A stretch of 64,000 bases of DNA, taken from contig NZ_JBNJLT010000002.1 in the NCBI RefSeq assembly GCF_050113635.1, positions 248,001 to 312,000 on the forward strand, written 5' to 3'. How positions within the stretch are numbered: position 1 is the first letter of the stretch; the number at the start of each line of letters is the position of its first letter. The notes beneath the pieces are model-generated. The model made no database searches. It had not been told where the DNA came from and was given only the letters and a program-made list of their open reading frames with translations. Positions 43,821 through 52,430 of this stretch are shown one piece after another. The DNA comes from Marinimicrobium sp050113635 (GTDB taxonomy: Bacteria; Pseudomonadota; Gammaproteobacteria; Pseudomonadales; Cellvibrionaceae). The translations under genes were made by a program, and so were the position numbers.

Positions 43821-45020
43821 ATGAAGTATCGCTACTATGCCCCACTGGTGTTGGCAGGCTGGGCTGTGGTCCTGGTTGCGTGCCAGTCGCCCAAGGCTAC
43901 CCGTCCAGAATCCACCCCTGAGACCACCCCGGCTCAATGGCAGGCCTACGAGGAACGCTCGAACCAGTGGCTCGAACAAGACCGGGCGGTTCTCGCCCAG
44001 GAACTCGACTCACTGGGGCAGGATGAGGCCACCCTGCCCCGCCGTGCCAACCGTTTCGGGTTCGATCCCGACCAGCCGTCTGCCTGGTATCACAGCGCCG
44101 AAGGCCAGCGCATCGCCGATATCCTGCTGTCGTTCCAGACGCCCTCTGGCGGCTGGGGCAAACGCACCGACATGGGCACCGCACCCCGTCAACCGGGAGA
44201 AGCCTTCGGCGCCGAACCGAACTACGCTCCCACGTTCGACAACGACGCTACCACCACCCAAATCACCGTACTGGCCAAGGCCTACAAAGCCACCGGCAAC
44301 CCGGACTATCAGAGCGCCTACCGGCGCGGTATCGAGCTGTTGCTCACCTCGCAATACCCCAACGGCGGCTGGCCGCAAACCTTCCCGCTGCGCGGCGGCT
44401 ATCACGACTACATCACCTTCAACGACGAAGCCATGGAAAACACCATGACCGTGCTTCATCGGGTCAGCACCGGCCAACCGCCGTTTGACACCGCGCCAGA
44501 GTCCCTACGGGCGCGGGCCGCCGACAGTCTGGCGCAAGCGCTTGACCTGGTCGTGGCCGCTCAAGTGGTCGTCGATGGCGAACCCACCATCTGGGGCGGT
44601 CAGCATGACCCCAAAAACCTGGAACCGCGCAAAGCGCGTGCCTATGAAATGGTCTCCCTGGCCACCGCCGAAAGCATTTCCCTACTGAACTTCATGATGG
44701 ATTTGCCCCGACCGCCGGACAATGTGCAACGTGCGGTGCACGCCGCCATGCATTGGTATCAGGAAAGCCAGATAAACGGCTACCGCTGGGACCGAGACAC
44801 CCGGGAAATCGTACCCGACGCCGACGCGCCACCGCTGTGGCCACGGTTTGCCGAAATCGGCACCAACCACCCTTTATTTGGGGATCGGGACCACTCCATA
44901 CACTACGACATCCGGGAAATTTCTAAAGAAAGACGCGACGGCTACGCCTGGTATACCACCGCGCCCAACCGGGTGCTGGAAAAATACCAGGATTGGAAAA
45001 CGCGCTTCCCTCAGCGCTGA
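43821..45020 (+). CDS. Pectate lyase, PL10-like, lipoprotein
   Basis: A 399-residue exported lyase with lipobox LVAC. The catalytic region has TPSGGWGKRTDMGT, PTFDNDATTTQITVLAKAYKATG, TSQYPNGGWPQTFPLRGGYHDYITFNDEAMENTM and VVDGEPTIWGGQHDPKNLEPRKARAYEMVSLATAES, matching family PL10 polygalacturonate lyases, which cleave pectate by beta-elimination with calcium. Start ATG 43821 (GAGAG upstream) rather than GTG 43809. It is unrelated to the folate/pantothenate genes before it and was probably added as part of a pectin repertoire with the CE12 esterase. Confidence 0.88.
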   Translation: MKYRYYAPLVLAGWAVVLVACQSPKATRPESTPETTPAQWQAYEERSNQWLEQDRAVLAQELDSLGQDEATLPRRANRFGFDPDQPSAWYHSAEGQRIADILLSFQTPSGGWGKRTDMGTAPRQPGEAFGAEPNYAPTFDNDATTTQITVLAKAYKATGNPDYQSAYRRGIELLLTSQYPNGGWPQTFPLRGGYHDYITFNDEAMENTMTVLHRVSTGQPPFDTAPESLRARAADSLAQALDLVVAAQVVVDGEPTIWGGQHDPKNLEPRKARAYEMVSLATAESISLLNFMMDLPRPPDNVQRAVHAAMHWYQESQINGYRWDRDTREIVPDADAPPLWPRFAEIGTNHPLFGDRDHSIHYDIREISKERRDGYAWYTTAPNRVLEKYQDWKTRFPQR

Positions 45021-45042
45021 CGCCCAGAGCAACGCTTCGCTG

Positions 45043-45513
45043 TCAGTGCGGCTCCGTATTGCTCCAGACCTTCATCGTCTGGTTCGACAACAACTGGCAA
45101 TGCCCATCCACAAGGACGTAGGTGCGCATAAAGTGATAGCGGTTCACACGAACCGCCTCGCCCGCTTTTCGCGGTGACTTTTCCACCGTCGTCACTCCAT
45201 CCAGCACCGCCGTGTTCGCCAGCCGCCGATACGACACCGACTCAGAGCGTCGCGTCAATGGCGTCTCATGGCCCTCGCCCAACCGGGCCAGCAACGTCCT
45301 CTTATCTTCCGAGGCCACCGCGTGGTTATGCACCCATACATAGTCCTCGGCTAACACACTCTCCAGAAAATCCACCTCCCCCACACGTAAGGCCTCCTCA
45401 TAACGATGATCCAGAGCCTTCAATGGCGACGCTTCAAGGCAACGATCGGCGGCGAGGGAGAACGGGGAGAGCAAACAGGCAGCGATTGCTAAGTAGCGGA
45501 GGTTAGTTGGCAT
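45043..45513 (-). CDS. Secreted NTF2-like DUF4440-type protein
   Basis: A 156-residue protein with a signal peptide (LAIAACLLSPFSLAADRC) and an NTF2/SnoaL-like fold: LDHRYEEALRVGEVDFLESVLAEDYVWVHNHA, then VSYRRLANTAVLDGV and VNRYHFMRTYVLVDG. Such domains bind small ligands or act as simple isomerases; the role here is unknown. It is convergent with the pectate lyase gene (22-bp gap) and borders the CRISPR trailer. Confidence 0.7.
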   Translation of the reverse strand: MPTNLRYLAIAACLLSPFSLAADRCLEASPLKALDHRYEEALRVGEVDFLESVLAEDYVWVHNHAVASEDKRTLLARLGEGHETPLTRRSESVSYRRLANTAVLDGVTTVEKSPRKAGEAVRVNRYHFMRTYVLVDGHCQLLSNQTMKVWSNTEPH

Positions 45514-45645
45514 GGGTCTGTACCTGTTGGGCTAATCGTTGATTATAAAGTCGTCATGCTCTGGAGATCTTATAATACCCCCTAATACGCAGGCTTGCGT
45601 AAGGGACAACAAATATGCCTTGTGGCAGAGCCGATCAATGTATCT

Positions 45646-48313
45646 ACCTTCATCTGCCTATACGGCAGCAAGCTGCTCGCCGAAACCCGCGCAGCGGCCC
45701 CAGCTTTTCTGAGCTGCCTGTGCGGCAGCGAACTAAGGGGGGCAAGTGATCGTAGAGATTGCCCATTTCTGAGCTGCCTGTGCGGCAGCGAACTAACCGC
45801 AGGTTTGCGGTACCACGTAGGCATATTTCTGAGCTGCCTGTGCGGCAGCGAACTCTATTTCCAGCTTGCGATTCAGTGTATCGCGTTTCTGAGCTGCCTG
45901 TGCGGCAGCGAACTCCGCTACCACACCACCGGCAAAATCCAGCGATTTCTGAGCTGCCTGTGCGGCAGCGAACTCCGCGCTGAGCCCGGCAATCTCCATG
46001 GCTGTTTTCTGAGCTGCCTGTGCGGCAGCGAACAATGATGCCCTTCTCTTTTGCGGACACGGCCATTTCTGAGCTGCCTGTGCGGCAGCGAACCTGAATT
46101 AGAGGGAGCGCCCGATCTGTCGCCTTTTCTGAGCTGCCTGTGCGGCAGCGAACCATCGTCCATGCCAGCGCACACGGATTTAGGTTTTCTGAGCTGCCTG
46201 TGCGGCAGCGAACTACGGCGACTTGAAGCGCTTCCAATAAATTTTTTTCTGAGCTGCCTGTGCGGCAGCGAACGTGACTGTGGGCCGTATTCGTGACGCG
46301 CTTAGTTTCTGAGCTGCCTGTGCGGCAGCGAACACGCGGGATATCACTCGGTACTACCTGCATAATTTCTGAGCTGCCTGTGCGGCAGCGAACATGCCCT
46401 GCATCGCACGATTGTATTGCTCGACTTTCTGAGCTGCCTGTGCGGCAGCGAACAGGTGGTCACCAGCGGCGGCACCGGTGAGAGTTTTCTGAGCTGCCTG
46501 TGCGGCAGCGAACGATTTACCTGGTGCGCGCGAGCTGGCCGAAGTTTTCTGAGCTGCCTGTGCGGCAGCGAACGATTCCGTGTCGTTTTCATGCTCCGGC
46601 GCGTATTTCTGAGCTGCCTGTGCGGCAGCGAACGTCGTGAATCGGTTGCCGCCTGGGCCGGAGAATTTCTGAGCTGCCTGTGCGGCAGCGAACTGGCCTT
46701 TGCGGCGGAAGCAAACCGTAGTGAATTTCTGAGCTGCCTGTGCGGCAGCGAACACCGCCGCTTATCCCCTCGGCCCATCGTGATATTTCTGAGCTGCCTG
46801 TGCGGCAGCGAACTGGTGGCCAAAAAATGATTGAAAAGCGCTCGTTTTCTGAGCTGCCTGTGCGGCAGCGAACGAGGCCGTCACGGCATACTCACAGACG
46901 CCCAATTTCTGAGCTGCCTGTGCGGCAGCGAACGCGAGGCGCTTGGTCGGAGTTTGGTTGCAAGTTTTCTGAGCTGCCTGTGCGGCAGCGAACGACTGAT
47001 ACAGCGACTCGCCTGACAGATCAATTTTCTGAGCTGCCTGTGCGGCAGCGAACTTGTACGTGCCTATCAGGGTGTGGAGGCGTTTTTTCTGAGCTGCCTG
47101 TGCGGCAGCGAACTCGGACGTTGTGAAGACCGCGTTACGCACTGATTTCTGAGCTGCCTGTGCGGCAGCGAACATCTCAACCGTCAGCGCGGAGATCATG
47201 GCCCCTTTCTGAGCTGCCTGTGCGGCAGCGAACGCGGAAGTCTCACTGTGACGCAAACCGATTACTTTCTGAGCTGCCTGTGCGGCAGCGAACGTTCGTA
47301 GGTGCCGTCTGAGTTTTCATCTACCTTTCTGAGCTGCCTGTGCGGCAGCGAACTGAGGGAGCCGCCCCTAGTGAGGCTATGGGGTTTTCTGAGCTGCCTG
47401 TGCGGCAGCGAACGGTTGTCAGTGCCGGGTGATATCGCTCAGCGATTTCTGAGCTGCCTGTGCGGCAGCGAACGCCTGGCTGCTCGCTAACGAACAAACG
47501 ACAAATTTCTGAGCTGCCTGTGCGGCAGCGAACGGCCAGGCGGTTGCTCAGCTGCATCATCATCTTTTCTGAGCTGCCTGTGCGGCAGCGAACGTGAGCC
47601 AGGGCGAAAAAATTATTTACGTGAATTTCTGAGCTGCCTGTGCGGCAGCGAACGCGTCACCTCCACGAGATTCGCTGTTTTTGTCTTTCTGAGCTGCCTG
47701 TGCGGCAGCGAACGACGGCATTCTCGCTGAAAACCACGAGCAGCTTTTCTGAGCTGCCTGTGCGGCAGCGAATGGCTGGTACATCGACCAGGCTATCGCC
47801 ACTCATTTCTGAGCTGCCTGTGCGGCAGCGAACTCCGTGCCGGTGCTGGTCAACCTCGGTTTTAATTTCTGAGCTGCCTGTGCGGCAGCGAACAACGACA
47901 GCGCCACTGCCAGCGAAAAACGCCATTTCTGAGCTGCCTGTGCGGCAGCGAACGCGGTGGCCGAGGAACGAGGCCAGCTCATCCGTTTCTGAGCTGCCTG
48001 TGCGGCAGCGAACTTCCGTGTGGGCGGTTAGTATTACGCATCTGATTTCTGAGCTGCCTGTGCGGCAGCGAACGAGCAGGAGCAGATGGCGCGCATCATG
48101 GTCGATTTCTGAGCTGCCTGTGCGGCAGCGAACACCTGGTTCAAGTTCAAGCGCGGGTTCCAGCATTTCTGAGCTGCCTGTGCGGCAGCGAACACGTTTC
48201 CGTTGCGGGGGTCGTATCGATGCACTTTCTGAGCTGCCTGTGCGGCAGCGAACGATTACGACAACAATACCCTGCTGTGGGGTGATTTCTGAGCTGCCTG
48301 TGCGGCAGCGAAC
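45646..48313 (-). CRISPR. Type I-F CRISPR array, 44 repeats plus one degenerate
   Basis: Read on the minus strand from the leader, the repeat is GTTCGCTGCCGCACAGGCAG followed by CTCAGAAA (28 bp), a I-F repeat variant. The period is exactly 60 bp throughout: 28-bp repeat, 32-bp spacer. Intact repeats run from 45706 to 48313 (44 copies); one at 47746-47773 has a single end change (AAT for AAC, plus strand). The array ends distally at 45646-45673 in a degenerate copy matching 18 of 28 bases, which carries CTGCCTATACGGCAG, the canonical I-F stem. All 44 spacers look different from each other; none could be searched. Confidence 0.98.
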
Positions 48314-48442
48314 CAGAGTATACTAGCTGTAACATGCTGATTTTTAAAGAGATTACTCAAAACTTACCGATAACCCAAAGTTTTTGAGCTGGCGCTAAGC
48401 CATTGATTTCACAGGGGGTTTCAAAGCCCCTGTGAAAAAGGG
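48314..48442 (-). promoter_or_regulatory. CRISPR leader with 11-bp hairpin
   Basis: The 129 bp between the first repeat and cas6f form the leader. On the minus strand it holds a hairpin TTTCACAGGGG/CCCCTGTGAAA (48407-48417 and 48427-48437) just after the cas6f stop and, near the array, TTTAAA-N17-TAGTAT as a weak promoter possibility. The AT-rich half adjoins the first repeat. Confidence 0.65.
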
Positions 48443-49006
48443 TCAAAAGACCGGGACAGTAGCCCCTTGGCTAAGACCGTAACTATTAAAATGTCCAGCA
48501 ACGGCTTTAGACTGAGGCTGCCCCAACTCCACGAAGAGGTGAAACGCTTGGCCAGTACTCTGGCTACGCATCACTACAAACGGCACGTCGGGCCGTTGCT
48601 CCACTGAGCACGGAATTGCATCAGACGCCTCTTGATACGTCTCCCCTTTGCGAGTCATTCGTCGTCTACGCAGTCGATCCACGTTAGTTTTGTACTGTCG
48701 ACGCTTAACCGTACGGTGCTGAGCGGAATCAGGCACACGACGAATAGATGACACCCGAACATGATCATTCATGCCCTTGAGCCACTCCAGCGCCTGAAGC
48801 TGCTCTAATTCTCGGACTGAACCATGAACTCTAAAGGTGTCTCCCAGTCCTTTGGGTTTGAGGCTATACTTGGGGAAACTTACCCCAATACTCTGCGACT
48901 CCAATATCACCAAAGCACGATGGAATTTACTGCAAAGTGCGCCCATAAGCATAGGCTGCCCAAACTCTAGATCTGGCAATAATTGAATTTCCAGATAATG
49001 GTCCAT
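48443..49006 (-). CDS. cas6f: CRISPR RNA endonuclease Cas6f/Csy4
   Basis: Cuts the pre-crRNA at the base of the repeat hairpin and stays bound to the 3' handle of the crRNA. The 187 residues align by eye with Pseudomonas Csy4: MDHYLEIQLLPD at the start, His29 in KFHRAL as general base, the arginine-rich recognition helix RLRRRRMTRK, RSQSTGQAFHLF and the C-terminal YGLSQGATVPVF. It is the last gene of the operon, 3 bp after csy3, and is followed by the leader. Confidence 0.95.
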   Translation of the reverse strand: MDHYLEIQLLPDLEFGQPMLMGALCSKFHRALVILESQSIGVSFPKYSLKPKGLGDTFRVHGSVRELEQLQALEWLKGMNDHVRVSSIRRVPDSAQHRTVKRRQYKTNVDRLRRRRMTRKGETYQEASDAIPCSVEQRPDVPFVVMRSQSTGQAFHLFVELGQPQSKAVAGHFNSYGLSQGATVPVF

Positions 49007-49009
49007 AAA

Positions 49010-50029
49010 TCACCCCGCGTCACCAAATACACCACCGCGAATCAGCGTTGCTACCACAAAGTGCTGTTGCTCAACCTCTGGTGCTTTGTCCTTTAATACC
49101 CAATTGTCCAGAAGGTTATAGAAGTCCAGTTTCTGCTTAGGCTGCCGGTATGCTTTGCCCTGGGTGGTAACTGATCCGTATGGCTCCACGGCAATGGGGC
49201 CGAGTTCCTCCGCTTCTGGATACCAGGTATCAATGGTACGAACTGCATTACCAATTTTCTGAGAGTGAATCGCCGCCACTTTATCCACGTGGTACAAAGT
49301 TTTGCTTTTATCACCCCGCCCGCGATCCAGAATCAATTCCTGTGACGGAAAAACTTCTTGCCCTGCGCCAAGACGTACAAACGCCATAACCTGCAAAAGA
49401 ACATGCTCCTCCCCCATCAGTCCCGACTCAATCACCTGCGCCAAAGCCGTAACATCGTCGTTGTCGCTACTAAAATCTCGAAGAGATAGAGCCAACGCAT
49501 CACACTGCCAGCTCTGGGCTGATTGACCTCTCTGCATGCGCGCAATATGAACCTCCACTTCTTCGGCACCTATCCGGTTGCGCCATAGAAATCGTCCATT
49601 TGCCAAATTGGCCGCGTAACGTTTGGCCAGCTCACCGAAACCATTGTTAACAACGTAGTCGCCTACTGTTTTCTGCAACTTTTCCTGGTACGCTGGCTCA
49701 TTACAAGCAGAAGGCTTTCCTGTACCGGCCAGAACACGCAGAGTAAAAGTAACTTTCAAGGTGTCTGCACCTGTAGGCAGAGCCGCTACGTCAACCGTTT
49801 GCAAATTGGGGTTTTCAATGGCTGCATCCAGTTTTGCAGGATCCTGGTCCTTAGCTTTAAGCCGATTCGATATAGTGCCACGAACGGATTTTTCTTTAAT
49901 TGCCACGGTCGACCAATCCACATGATTTTTTCTGTCTTCCCAATCACCACAGTAAAAAAGCGCATCTGACGGATCGAGTTTACGCTCAAACGCCAATACG
50001 GAAGCTGTTTTCAAAGTATCGTTCGCCAT
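49010..50029 (-). CDS. cas7f: Cascade backbone protein Csy3/Cas7f
   Basis: Six copies form the helical backbone of the I-F Csy complex along the crRNA spacer. The 339 residues start NDTLKTASVLAFERKLDPSDALFYCGDWEDR, which matches Csy3 family starts, and include FTLRVLAGTGKPSACNEPAY and ANGRFLWRNRIGAEEVEVHI. Usual family length about 340. It follows csy2 by 26 bp. Confidence 0.95.
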   Translation of the reverse strand: MANDTLKTASVLAFERKLDPSDALFYCGDWEDRKNHVDWSTVAIKEKSVRGTISNRLKAKDQDPAKLDAAIENPNLQTVDVAALPTGADTLKVTFTLRVLAGTGKPSACNEPAYQEKLQKTVGDYVVNNGFGELAKRYAANLANGRFLWRNRIGAEEVEVHIARMQRGQSAQSWQCDALALSLRDFSSDNDDVTALAQVIESGLMGEEHVLLQVMAFVRLGAGQEVFPSQELILDRGRGDKSKTLYHVDKVAAIHSQKIGNAVRTIDTWYPEAEELGPIAVEPYGSVTTQGKAYRQPKQKLDFYNLLDNWVLKDKAPEVEQQHFVVATLIRGGVFGDAG

Positions 50030-50055
50030 GATAGTTTCCTCTTGTTCCTGGGTTG

Positions 50056-51036
50056 TTAGTCAAAATCGTATTCAAATTCAGGGGTTTCTTCTGAACGGTA
50101 GTCATTCCGGCAGCGGTACAGCCCCTCATTCGGCTGACTATCCGGATACCAGAGCATTTGTTCCGCCGACTGCACACGGTGAGGACTGAGCCACTGCCCA
50201 ATGCCATAAACACTCTCTACAAAGCAAAACGACGTGGTGCTATCTCTCGCGTTGGCAACGGAACCCGGCGCTTGCAATTCTGTGAGTGCGCCATACCCAA
50301 GCGTAATCGGCACCAACCAACCTTGTCGGTCGTGCAGCCATCGTCCTTCTGCATTGTTCTCGCTGCCCTCCCAGGTCCAATTGACACGGGACAAAGACAG
50401 CCAGGCGTCCAGCCGAGTAGCGTCTTGCTCGGTCTTTTGGATGTCGATCAAGCGCTGCTCCAAAAGATCGCTGCGTTCTACCAGCACAAAGCCCGGCAGC
50501 AGACGCATTTTCAAGCGGTTGAACATTTGGCGTTGCGTTTGCGCATCCCCCGTAAACGGCTCGATATAAGGCGCTTGCCAGCGCCTATGCTGACCTGGTA
50601 ATACCGTTCCTCCAGCAACGCGCATGCTGCTGACAAGGTTACTTACTTGCTCGGCAACCTCCTGAGCCCTACTGGGTTCTCGCAGCTCCGAACCGCGTAT
50701 TGCAAACACCAGGCTGATCTCCAAATGAATGCGCCCCTCCTCCACAATCGCGGCGGGTTTGCCGTCTTTGCCCATGGGGTTACGGGTGAGGTGAAAACTG
50801 TTGGTGTAACCGGATTTATGGATTTGCTCACCATAATCGTGAGCCACAACACTCACTGCATTAAACTGCACATCCAGCCCTTGCGCCTGAACCTTGCGCT
50901 CAAGCGCCCACATCAGACCGAGAAATGCCGTCATTGAGGGAAAACCATGCGTGAGTGGGCTGGAAATGGCATTGGCATTCTGGACCCGCAAGCGGGGTAA
51001 CACCATCAGGTAATCGAATGGAGGGCACTCAAGCAT
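50056..51036 (-). CDS. cas5f: Csy2/Cas5f subunit of the I-F complex
   Basis: Caps the 5' handle of the crRNA together with Csy1. The 326 residues show a Cas5-like fold with FDYLMVLPRLRVQNANAISSPLTHGFPSMTAFLGLMWAL, the N-terminal Csy2 signature, and a second part ending with RCRNDYRSEETPEFEYDF. It overlaps csy1 by 8 bp. Confidence 0.94.
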   Translation of the reverse strand: MLECPPFDYLMVLPRLRVQNANAISSPLTHGFPSMTAFLGLMWALERKVQAQGLDVQFNAVSVVAHDYGEQIHKSGYTNSFHLTRNPMGKDGKPAAIVEEGRIHLEISLVFAIRGSELREPSRAQEVAEQVSNLVSSMRVAGGTVLPGQHRRWQAPYIEPFTGDAQTQRQMFNRLKMRLLPGFVLVERSDLLEQRLIDIQKTEQDATRLDAWLSLSRVNWTWEGSENNAEGRWLHDRQGWLVPITLGYGALTELQAPGSVANARDSTTSFCFVESVYGIGQWLSPHRVQSAEQMLWYPDSQPNEGLYRCRNDYRSEETPEFEYDFD

Positions 51037-52387
51037 TGGTCACCTCCTGAGTTCGTATCGCCTGGGAACCTCGTCCCCGCATGGTCGCTGGCCAGTCGGC
51101 ATCGATCAACGCTTGCTTGGCCCAGTGGGCAAGCTCTGTATCACCAACTGGAAAACCCTCTGTGACAAGGATATGGTTAAGCCAATTCCCAAAACGGTTT
51201 GCTACCTCTTTCGGCCAGTCTTTCCACGTCAAAGCCTGCTCAAACGCTAAGTCAGCAGCCTCCAGCTCGGGGCGTGGTGGTAAATTGGCCCGCTCGGGGT
51301 CCAACCAAAGTTTTTCACAATCGGGCAACTGACAGTCTGAATCGCGAGTCCAGCCCGGTTCTTTAGACTGCCTAACTGCCCAGCCGAAAGCGACCAGAGA
51401 CTCACCCAGGGAGCGCTCTATTTTCTCCCGTTTCTTACGGGTTTCCATCGAGGAAGCCGGATCGTCTTTCAGCAATTTGATTAACGCTTTAATAAGACCG
51501 TTGACACCTTCATAGCGACGAAAATTCTGCAACACAGAGTCGGCGGAGAGTAGTGGGCGTTCGCCAAATTGGCGCCACCGCGGCGGTACAGAGGAAAACA
51601 AATAGTTTACACCCCCACGTTCACTATTGAGCTGACTGATATTCTGAGGTTTAGTCCCACCCAGCTTTCGGACCGCCAAACCACTGTACTCAGCATAAGG
51701 CGCAGGGTGCGCGGCGCGTTTGTAATACGATTGGCGGGCCTCTTTGTTTTTCTCCCCAAAACGGACGTTATTAATCTGGGAGTGCACTTCATGAGCCAAG
51801 CTGCTGGAGAACATGGGCTGAAGCAGATGAAACGCCGAATTATCAGAGGGTTCACCAGAGACACACCAGTAAACCTGTTTTGCGAGGGCATGAGAGACTA
51901 GCGCCGAGGGCGGGCGCACCAAGACTTTAAATGCCTCGGCCCATTCCTGTGCCACCACTTCCTCTGCATCCAGCGCAGCTAAAAGACTAGGGTTATCTTC
52001 TTGCAACCAGTCTAAAAGTCGCTTGCCATCAACTTTCAACTTGAGGAGTTTGTAGACATCAAGGGCGGCTGCGTTACCCACAACATCTTCCGCAAAATCC
52101 TCGCCCAGTAGGTGACTGCCTACTTCTATCCGTTGACTCAGGGTATATGGGGGAATATGCAAGCTACTGCCCTTGGCATCAGGATGCGTCGCCTTAAGCA
52201 CATGGGTCACTGCCTGGATCTGTGATACGCGCCGGGCAGCATCAGCCAGCCAGGTGTGGTACTCATACTTTGCAGCCAGCTTTTCGGCCGCTTCACCCTC
52301 CTGACCTTTAAGCTTTGCATCTCGTCGCTCCTGTATAAATTCCGAGATAGCCTGATAAAAACGCCTCTTCCTATCGTTGTCATTCAT
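51029..52387 (-). CDS. cas8f: Csy1/Cas8f large subunit
   Basis: Recognises the GG/CC PAM and recruits Cas2-3 in the I-F complex (family knowledge). The 452 residues are close to the usual 430-450. The family pattern ISEFIQERRDAKLKG at the N-terminus, GSSLHIPPYTL and SHALAKQVYWCVSGEPSDNSAFHLLQPMF are seen. Csy1 proteins diverge strongly, so the assignment rests on position between cas2-3 and csy2 and on length. Confidence 0.92.
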   Translation of the reverse strand: MNDNDRKRRFYQAISEFIQERRDAKLKGQEGEAAEKLAAKYEYHTWLADAARRVSQIQAVTHVLKATHPDAKGSSLHIPPYTLSQRIEVGSHLLGEDFAEDVVGNAAALDVYKLLKLKVDGKRLLDWLQEDNPSLLAALDAEEVVAQEWAEAFKVLVRPPSALVSHALAKQVYWCVSGEPSDNSAFHLLQPMFSSSLAHEVHSQINNVRFGEKNKEARQSYYKRAAHPAPYAEYSGLAVRKLGGTKPQNISQLNSERGGVNYLFSSVPPRWRQFGERPLLSADSVLQNFRRYEGVNGLIKALIKLLKDDPASSMETRKKREKIERSLGESLVAFGWAVRQSKEPGWTRDSDCQLPDCEKLWLDPERANLPPRPELEAADLAFEQALTWKDWPKEVANRFGNWLNHILVTEGFPVGDTELAHWAKQALIDADWPATMRGRGSQAIRTQEVTNA

Positions 52388-52430
52388 AAATCACGCTCCT
52401 ATTAATAAAAATAATTTCCACTGTTTTCAT

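Noticed and set aside
45595..48335. Many open frames of 60-237 codons in the array, with repeats such as FLSCLCGSE or RCRTGSSE
   Set aside because: They are the CRISPR repeat read in frame, because 60 is a multiple of three. None has a ribosome site or a non-repeat core.
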